In this document: positions 45,001 through 54,000 of the stretch, piece by piece
Layout of the letters: each line of letters begins with the position of its first letter
Position numbering within the stretch: position 1 is the first letter of the stretch
Source of the DNA: Phoronis australis
Lineage: Eukaryota; Phoronida; Phoronidae
Assembly: GCA_002633005.1 (NCBI GenBank)
Contig: NMRA01000327.1
Coordinates: 429,208-493,207, forward strand
DNA: 64,000 nucleotides
Reading direction: 5' to 3'
Made by a program: the position numbers and the translations under genes
The notes under the pieces: generated by a model
Told to the model about the DNA's origin: nothing
The model's database searches: none
The model's input: only the letters and a program-made list of their open reading frames with translations

Positions 45001-48000
45001 TCCACATGGCCAGCTCGTCTCAAGCTCAGTTGGACCAGCACTAGAGGTTAAGCCAAGGCCCGCAAGACAAGTCGTCATGGAAATTTATTTGTTAGAATAT
45101 CGAAGGTTTAAAGCATAAAATACAGAGGTCTGATTTTGTAAATATGATATGTACATATGATATTATCGCTTTTGTTGAATCATGGGGAATGAATGAAGAT
45201 GAGTTTACACTGGAAGGGTACCAGTGTTTTGGGTCGGTGAGAAATAAACACCCTCAAGCATTTCGGAATTCTGGCGGTGCAGTATTATTTTGTAAGGATG
45301 TATTGGGGGCTATTAGGCTTCCTTCAAGTTCGTGTGACGTTTTATGGGTAAAAATTGACCTACCCGATTATCTGCATCCTGTTTTAGTATCAGTCTCCAA
45401 AAAGTTCAAGTAAAAATTTGGAAATAATGAAAATACTTGGGTGGGAGGTACAAGGTTATACCGCTGAAATGAGAGGGGATTGTCACCTTTTTAATTTTGG
45501 GCACTTTTAATGCTCGTGCGTGTAACAGGCCAGACTTTATTGCAGATGACAGTATTAAGTATATGGGTGAATCCAGAGTTATTTTTGATTGTGTTGGTTA
45601 TGTAGAAGATCGCCTGTGTTGTAGGACCTCAAAAGATAATAGTGAGGTAAATGAGTTTGGTACAGAATTATTAGATTTTTGTCAAAGAAATGAGATAAGA
45701 ATTCTGAATGGAAGAGTAGGGAAAGATGCAGACATCGGTAGTGTAACATGTGTAACTTATAATGGATCTAGTATTGTTGATTATGTCATGATGAGCAAGG
45801 ATTCATTGTACTGTGTGGACGGTTTTGAAATCGGTGAAATATGTGAATCGACTGCGCACTTTCCATTGATTTTTAGTATGTGTAAGATGCAGCAAAACAA
45901 CTGGGCTCGAGGTGAACAGAATGAAAATGTTTAAATGAAACGAGGGGTTGAGCCTAAGATATGCAGAAAACTGGTCGAGCCCGGAGGTGGATCAGTTGCT
46001 CGCTGACGTACAGAGTCATTTACCCTCGACCGTAGATTCAAGTGTAGAAAGTTTAATGGAAACCATTAAATTATGTGCTGCAGACATGTTAAAACCAAAA
46101 GTGAACATCTTATAACCCAGTTAGTTTTCCCAAATGGTTTGACGCGGATTGTAGGGAGATGAGAGCTGTCGTTAGGCAAAAATTAAGTAATTTTAGATTC
46201 AGTGTTGGAACACTGAGAGAAAACATTTGCCGAACTCTATATGTACAAGCTAGAAGGGATTATGGAAACTTAAAAAAAGTGAAACAGATAGAGTGTAACA
46301 GAAAACATTACAAAATTTTGAAATCAGCTGTGGAGAGTAAAGACAGTAAAAAATTCTGGCGCGCTTTTAATATTAAGAAGAAAGGTGTATCGACGAATAT
46401 TAAACCGGAGGAATGGATAAATTATTTCAGCTCTCTGTTCGAAGGCCACTATTTTGTTACTAATCTGGAGTTCGCTGAGTTTCATGCTTTTATTGAGAAC
46501 TCAGTAAAAAATGACATCAATTCAAGTATTGCAGTTGTTGATATGGAGTTGGACGCTGAAATCACAAAAGATGAAATTATACAAACCATCGGTAGTATGA
46601 AAGACGGAACTTCGCCAGGATGTGATAAAATTAGTATTGAGTTCTAGAAGTATGCTGATAAAAAGTTGGTAGATTCGCTGTTCCAGCTATACAACTACTT
46701 TTTTAAAAATAGTGTTTCCAAGAGAATGGACAAAATCCATTATAGTACCGATATTTAAGGGCGGTACCATAATTCCTGAAAGTTTCAGGGGAATATCCCT
46801 CATGCAAGTCACAGCCAAAATATTCAAAAAAATATTGTGCCAGCGACTTCAAAAATCGTCAGAAAGAGAAAACGTAATTAGTATGTCTCAAGCTGCATTT
46901 AGGAAAGGGCACAGTACGGTGGATTACATGTTTGCTTTATATACGTTAATAATTAAATATTTGACACGAGAGAAAGGTAGATTCTATTGTGCTTTCGTGG
47001 ATTTTAAGGCAGCCTATGACAGTATATATAGAAGCGCATTGTATTTTAAATTAAAGAACAATCACATAGAAGGTATGTATAAGATAATCAAAGCAATGTA
47101 CGCTGAAGTAAAAGCGTGCGTGAGACTGAGTAACGGAAGCTACACAGAGTTTTTTGATTGTCATAATGGTCTAAAACAAGGCTCTCAGCTATCACCGTTT
47201 TTTGTTTATTTTATTTATAAACGATTTCGAACAAGAATTAAAATCCGGTGGCGGTGAAAAAATTTCCATGGGATCAGCTGAATTATTGCATCTGCTGTTT
47301 GCTGATGATTTGGTTTTATTTTCTTATAGTGTGAAAGGACTGCAGAAAAAATTGAACATTTTATATAAGTATAGTGACAAATGGAAATTGATTGTTAACA
47401 TGTCGGAGACTAAGATAATTGTTTTCAGAAAAGGTGGAATGTTACGATTGTATGAAAAATGGATGTATGATGGGATGGAATACTGTTAATATTGTAAATG
47501 CATATAAATATCTAGGATTAATGTTTACTACGAAAGGTTCGTGGTCTTGCGTACAGAAAACTATCATTATTGGCTACTAAGGCAGTCAATTTAATGAGAA
47601 CAAATGTCAATGGTTTTAATGCACTCCCTGTTAAAGTTAGTTTAAAATTATTCGATTGTAAAATATTGCCGATACTTCATTATGGCTGTGAGATCTGGGG
47701 TTTTAGTGATTACGAATGTATTGAAATAGTCCACACAAAATTTTGTAAAGAAATTTTAAATTTGCCTAGCACGGCAATTTCATCGACTGCTAGAGGTGAG
47801 ATGGGTCGTTACTCCTTGATTGCTTACCGACTTTCTAGAACTATGAAATATTGGTTAAAACTATTAAGAACCGATGAGTCAAAAATTACATATCATAGCT
47901 ATGAATGGCAGTGCAATATGACGGAAAATGTTAATAAACCGTGCTAGGTTAATGATGTTAAGAAATTGCTATTTCAGTTTAGTTTTGGAGAAGCATGGTA

Positions 48001-51000
48001 TAATCAGGGTGTAGGTTCCGAGACAAGCTTCATATCACTTTTTAAACAAAGATGCAGATATTGATCAGCAAAAATGGCAAGATATTTTGAACAATTCGAT
48101 TAAGCTGGAAACTTACAGAACTTCTAAGTTAAATATATGTTTTGAAAACTATTTAGATGTAATTGACAATGTAAATGTTAGATCTGATATCGTAAGATTG
48201 AGATGTTCAGCGCATGCACTAATGATTGAAAAGGGTAGACACTTGAGACTTAGCAGAACAGAAAGGTTATGCCCTCTCTGTGTTAGGACATATGTCAAGT
48301 CAGAGTATCATTTTGTTATCGAATGCTCATTCTACGATGACCTTAGGAAACGATATTTGCCTGCATGGAGCTACAACAATACCAATGTTACAAAATTCAA
48401 CAGACTCATGACTATGGAGGAAAAAATCTTACATGGTCAACATGTAAATATGTTCATTTCGCATTCAAGCGAAGAAGAATTCGGTTTACTTCTAGTGTTT
48501 GACACTTACATTTATTGTGTTTGATGATTTGATTGTAAGAAGGGCCGGAGGCCTAGTTATTGAATAAATATACATAATAAAGAACAATAGATGGCGCAAC
48601 ATAAGTATTTGGCCTGGAATTCCAGTCTACAGTAGGACAGTACTGGCTAGGTCAGTCGGGGTCAACTAGGCATAACCAAAACAAAGTGAACTGAAAGCCA
48701 AGGAGCTGCGTGCTTGCATAGGTGACCGAAGGAACAACGGTATCCGAAAATCTCAAATAATTCAAAAAGTAGACGTTGTAATGCAAAATGGAAAATATTT
48801 TCTGAAAGCCCGTTCAAAACTCTATCTAAAGTCTCTGTGATAGTTTGGCAAAAATCCAAAAAAATTTTGAAAAAATTGAAAAAAGTTGCCGTTTATGTTT
48901 TGAAATTCAAAGTCAAATAACTCGAAAACGGTAAGTCTGAGAAATACGCTCTCGCAGACTTTTTGAAAGGCCATAATTAAAGGAATCCACATGCAAAAAT
49001 TCACGTCATTTGCTCTTCCCGTTAACAACACGACAGCAGAACGATTGAAACCGTGTGAACATGCGCCACAGCTGCCATCTTGAAAGTGACTTCCGGTTCA
49101 ATAAACTTTTATAAAAGCTTATTAAACTCAACAAACACGTGACCAGTTTGAAAGTGATTGGTTTGCAAATGCGTCCTCTACAGGAGAAAACGTTTTTGGG
49201 CATATTTCGGGGTGCACATGCGCCACTTCCAATATTTCTGGCATCTTTGACCGGAAGTCAACGTTTTTCAGCACACTTGTAGCACATGTGTGCTATAATA
49301 ATCGTACCAAGTTTCAGCTCTGTACGTCAAAAAATGCGGCCTCTATGAGCATTTGAATGTGAAATCAGAAGCAAAATGGCCGCCACATCCGCCATTTTGA
49401 ATGCGATCATGACCAAAAACAATAGGCTTCCAGGACTTTCTGATCTACACGTCGTGTGCAAATTTTGTGAGAATCGGACAGAAATTGCGACCGGTAGAGT
49501 GCGAACAAAAAAAAATTGACAACAGCAACATGCAATAAACACGGCAGATGCACAGTTACAAAGTACATTTCTGAATACAATGATCTCTGGCTTATAGCTT
49601 AGAACCCTGCTATTAATCCAGCACTGCGCAAGATACCTGTTGACCAAGGTAGTTGTGTCACCTCCCACTCTTGTGATGCCTCTTCTTATCTCTTGCACAC
49701 TCCTACTTATTGCGTGATTTGACCTTCAGTGCAAACTAATGTGAAAGCACTTTATTGTACTCGGGAACAATGTGAGACCAATTTCATACTGGTAAATGGT
49801 CAAAGTCAAAAGTTGTTTTTGTGATGGATGGTGGGTTTGTTATTACCGCTTTAACTTTCATACCAAAAGAAGCAAAGATTGCCGCTGGCCTTATACCCAC
49901 GACTAGATGACAATTACGTTGAATTCCCTCAAATCCCCTGGGAGACCTGAAATAGGACTCTTATTTTTTGATAAATTTTCTCATTATAAAATATAGCATG
50001 TTATGTATTTGTCACAGTTGGTGTCATATTACTTAATAAATATTCACTTCAAACATTGCAAGTTGTTGAGATATGCTACTAATTCCAACAATGATACCAC
50101 TGATTTTGTGCCTGCCCTTCAAATTTTTTGGTCTGTCCTTCCCATCTTCTGTCTGGGGTTCCCGTTGCATGTTTTGTTCAAATATTTGCCTTGCTTCTTA
50201 AATTAGATTCTGTTTGTGCAAAACTGTTTTCAGTCGAGGGAACACTCCTTTGGATGAGGCTGTATTCCACTGTCATGATCAAGTGATTGGTTTGTTACGT
50301 CAGGCTGGGGCACACCTTCTACTGCCCCCTGTCAAACTGGGCCTAGAACTTTGTTAGTAAGTATATGTTGTCACTCGCTTTAAGAACTGCAGCTGTTCGT
50401 AGTGAAAGCGATATGTTTTGTAAGTTACTCCATTTTCAAGTGGGGCTGTGGTTAGTTTGAGAGTGAATTTTAAGTAATTCCAGGTCTCGACCATTAACAT
50501 AACATCAACTCACCAAATGTGACCTGGCAAAATTCCCAGACCACCAAACGGCAAATGACATCGCCAAAGTAAGGAAACCATGGAAAAGCAGGATGTCTAA
50601 ACCAAACAAAAATTATGAGTTTACCGCATGCTCCTTCATGAATAATTTCCCCCTTGAGCCCAATACGCTGGGCACCTCCTACCTAAGGGAAACACAGATG
50701 ATCAGGTTGCCTTTCCTCTCTGTATACTGCCTGAAGTTTTTTAGCACATGCTCGGTTATGTTCATGGCGACTTGTAGCGACTTGGTATTTTTATGCGCCC
50801 ACATATTTATATGTGGACGCATTATGCCGCCATCTCCGTCCGTCCGTCTGTCCGGGCGGCGTCCGGCGTCCGCTGCTCTATCTCCAAAACCCTTTGACAT
50901 ACGTTCATGAAATTTGGCACATATGTTCCATTCATGAATGGGACGGCGTGTGCGAACTTTCGAACGGATCCGACTACCGGTGTGCCCCCTAGTGGCAATT

Positions 51001-54000
51001 TTAGTTTCTTATGCTTACCTTTGTATCTTCAAAAGTCCTGAACGGATTTTCATGAAATTTGGTATGTAGGCACATATTCGTGGGATGACGCTATCCTCCC
51101 GTTTTCAGATGGATTCGACATAGTTTGCGCCATCTAGTGGCCATTTTTAATGTTTTCGAGTCTGTTTTTGTGCGTCCACCCCTCTATCAACCAAACCGCT
51201 CAAAGGATGATTGTGAAAATTGGCATGTATATGCTTACTATGTAGAGGACGGTTGACGATGATTTTCTGACGATTTCGACTACTGTGGCGCCTCCTAATG
51301 GCAGTTTTTTTTTCCGCCTATGGCTGTATCTCCTAAACCGNNNNNNNNNNNNNNNNNNNNNNNNNNNNNNNNNNNNNNNNNNNNNNNNNNNNNNNNNNNN
51401 NNNNNNNNNNNNNNNNNNNNNNNNNNNNNNNNNNNNNNNNNNNNNNNNNNNNNNNNNNNNNNNNNNNNNNNNNNNNNNNNNNNNNNNNNNNNNNNNNNNN
51501 NNNNNNNNNNNNNNATGTTAACAACAGACGATGACGACTTTTGGACGGATCCGCCTACCAGTGTGCTCCCTAGTGGCAATTTTATTTTTTTTACGTTTAC
51601 CTCTGTATCTTCACAAGTCCTTAACAGATTTTCATGAAATTTGGTATGTAGGCACCTATTAGTGCGATGATGCTATCCTCCTGTTTTCGGATGGATTCGA
51701 CCTAGTTTGCGACACCCAGTGGCCATTTTTACTGTTTTTGAGTCTGTTTTTTGGCGTCCACCCCTCTATCAACCAAACCGCTTTAAGCATGATTGTGAAA
51801 ATTGGCATGTATGTTCTTACTATGAAGACGACGGTTGACGCTGAATTTCCCATGACTTTGATTACTGTGGCGCCTCCTAGTGGCAGTTTTTTTTTGCGCC
51901 CATGGCTGTATCTCCCAAACCGTTTGCAGGATCTTTACTAAATTTAGCAAGTGTTTTTTATGTGATGTTGACAACGGACGATAACGACTTTAGGATGATT
52001 CTGACTACCGGTATGCCTCTAGTGGCAATTTAAGTATTTTACATCGACCTCTGTATTTTCATAGTCTTCAGGCGTATACTTTGTGTTACTTCGTGACTAT
52101 GAAGGAAAAGTTCCAAGTAGAAATTTGTTTCTGGCATTCTAATGCTGTGCTAATCTCGTATGTTGGTAAATTTGTTTTTAATTCTATGTTTCTGTGGTGC
52201 TTTAAGCAACTGATGTATAGGGCGTGCTTGTATTATGAAGATCACACACATTTTGCCCCTAGCCTGTTGAGGAGACAATGACCATGCCTTTCCATTTTGC
52301 AAAGTACAACATACTACATATATGCCCTCTACTGGCCACTTTATGGTACCAATAAACAACCCTAGAAGGATACCGTATACGGTGCAGTTTTGGGCGCATT
52401 TCAACGCTCTGCGTTGCTCTTGTTTTACTAATTCGCCAAACAAAATCTGAGGTCGAACTGGTTGCATTCAATTACTACCTTAGCTACGACATGGTTTAGT
52501 GGCTAGTTTCATTTGAAATGCCCTGAACTAATGATCTAAAGATAGCATAGTCTTTATCTCATATTGCATCAGCTTGAAGAACTGTTGACATTCAAGTAAG
52601 TATTCGGAATTCCTAGGTGCTCGAAATATATCTGAGGAGGAAAGGCGGCTGTTTTGTTGCCATTTGCAAAATAGTCCAGGTGAAATTTCATGCAGATTTA
52701 CACTCAAGGTGTGGTTAGATGATTTAGTGATTCCAATATGCTGAGCAGAAACAAGATTTTAATGAATGCAATCAGTCATAAATTTGTGATAAACACGACA
52801 TTCTTCTTTTAATTTACATGTTTTAGCAGTACATTTCGCAAAACCAGTCTGACTGAATTACTTAATATTTATGTATCTCTGCATGTTCCACTAACCCTCA
52901 GTTTGTTTCACCAGGTGTGTGTTTCGTAGACCAAGTTTCTATCGAGAAAAGCAAGATCATGCAATATCACACAAAATCACATGAATGGGAGAGACGTGTT
53001 TTGCAAGTGCTTGAGACATTACCAGCTTAGTAATTTAGCAATAAATGTCAGCCACTAGTGATTGGTCAGGAGGTTGTAGTGTTGAATCATGGGGTAGATT
53101 CTATGAATGATACAATAGAATTCTACGTTTTTGTTCCATAAACGAAGATTTTTGGCTGGAAGTGCCTGCTAATGTCTTGGGTCGGCGGAACGGAGCCCAA
53201 CTCTACTGATGTGAGTCCCCCTAATTAATGCCCTGTATCCCCCCTGTAGTGCAGCAGCCTGTAGTAACATCCAGAAGTTGAACGCGTGGATCTTGGCGGG
53301 TGTTGATATCAACCTACCTGATTACACTGGACAGACTGCCCTACATGTTGTAAGTTTCATCACGTGTCAAATAACGATTTCATGGGTAATAGCTTCTTAT
53401 AAGAAATGACCCTCTTAGTTAAGTGTTGTGTTATTGGTTAAATCCTATGTTTGAAGATCATAGATTGCGTGTTTTTGTAGTAAAGTGTAAAGTGTAGCAA
53501 GTGTTACACTTTAACCTTGTTGTTATATGGATAGAAGTGGGATAAGGTTTGATGACACAAGCAAGGCCAGTCAGTCAGTAATATTATGAAATGCATGTAT
53601 ACCAGACTAAGTTGGGATTCTTGCTTATTGTCAGTTGTTTTGTCTGCCAATAACGTTTTGTCGCATGGACAGAATAAAACTGAACCCTAAATTATTGTTC
53701 TGGAGCCTTGCTGACGGCTTGAGTCTACAGACTCGTAATGCCACAATTAGGATTATTGTATCCTGAAATGTAATGCCACAACTAGGATTATTGTATCCTG
53801 AAATGTAATGCTACAACTAGTACCAACCCTTTTTGTGCCACCACATATTCATAGTTATGTGAGTGCATATTGCCGTCATCTCTGTCTGGGCGTCCGGCGT
53901 CCACAGCTGTATCTCCTAAACCCCTTACAGGATCTTGATGAGATTTGGCAGATGTATTCCTATGAAGCTGACGACGGATGAAGACAAATTTCTGATCAAT

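Larger units (their letters stand above)
44040..48575 (+). mobile_element. Two-ORF LINE retrotransposon in ASPG intron
   Basis: ORF1 plus broken ORF2 in sense orientation, ending in an A/T-rich tail with AATAAA near 48,560. The ends are approximate and no target duplication was identified. Confidence 0.75.

Noticed and set aside
51285-51637. Several overlapping frames across the second N run
   Set aside because: Same artefact as above, inside a transposon copy.
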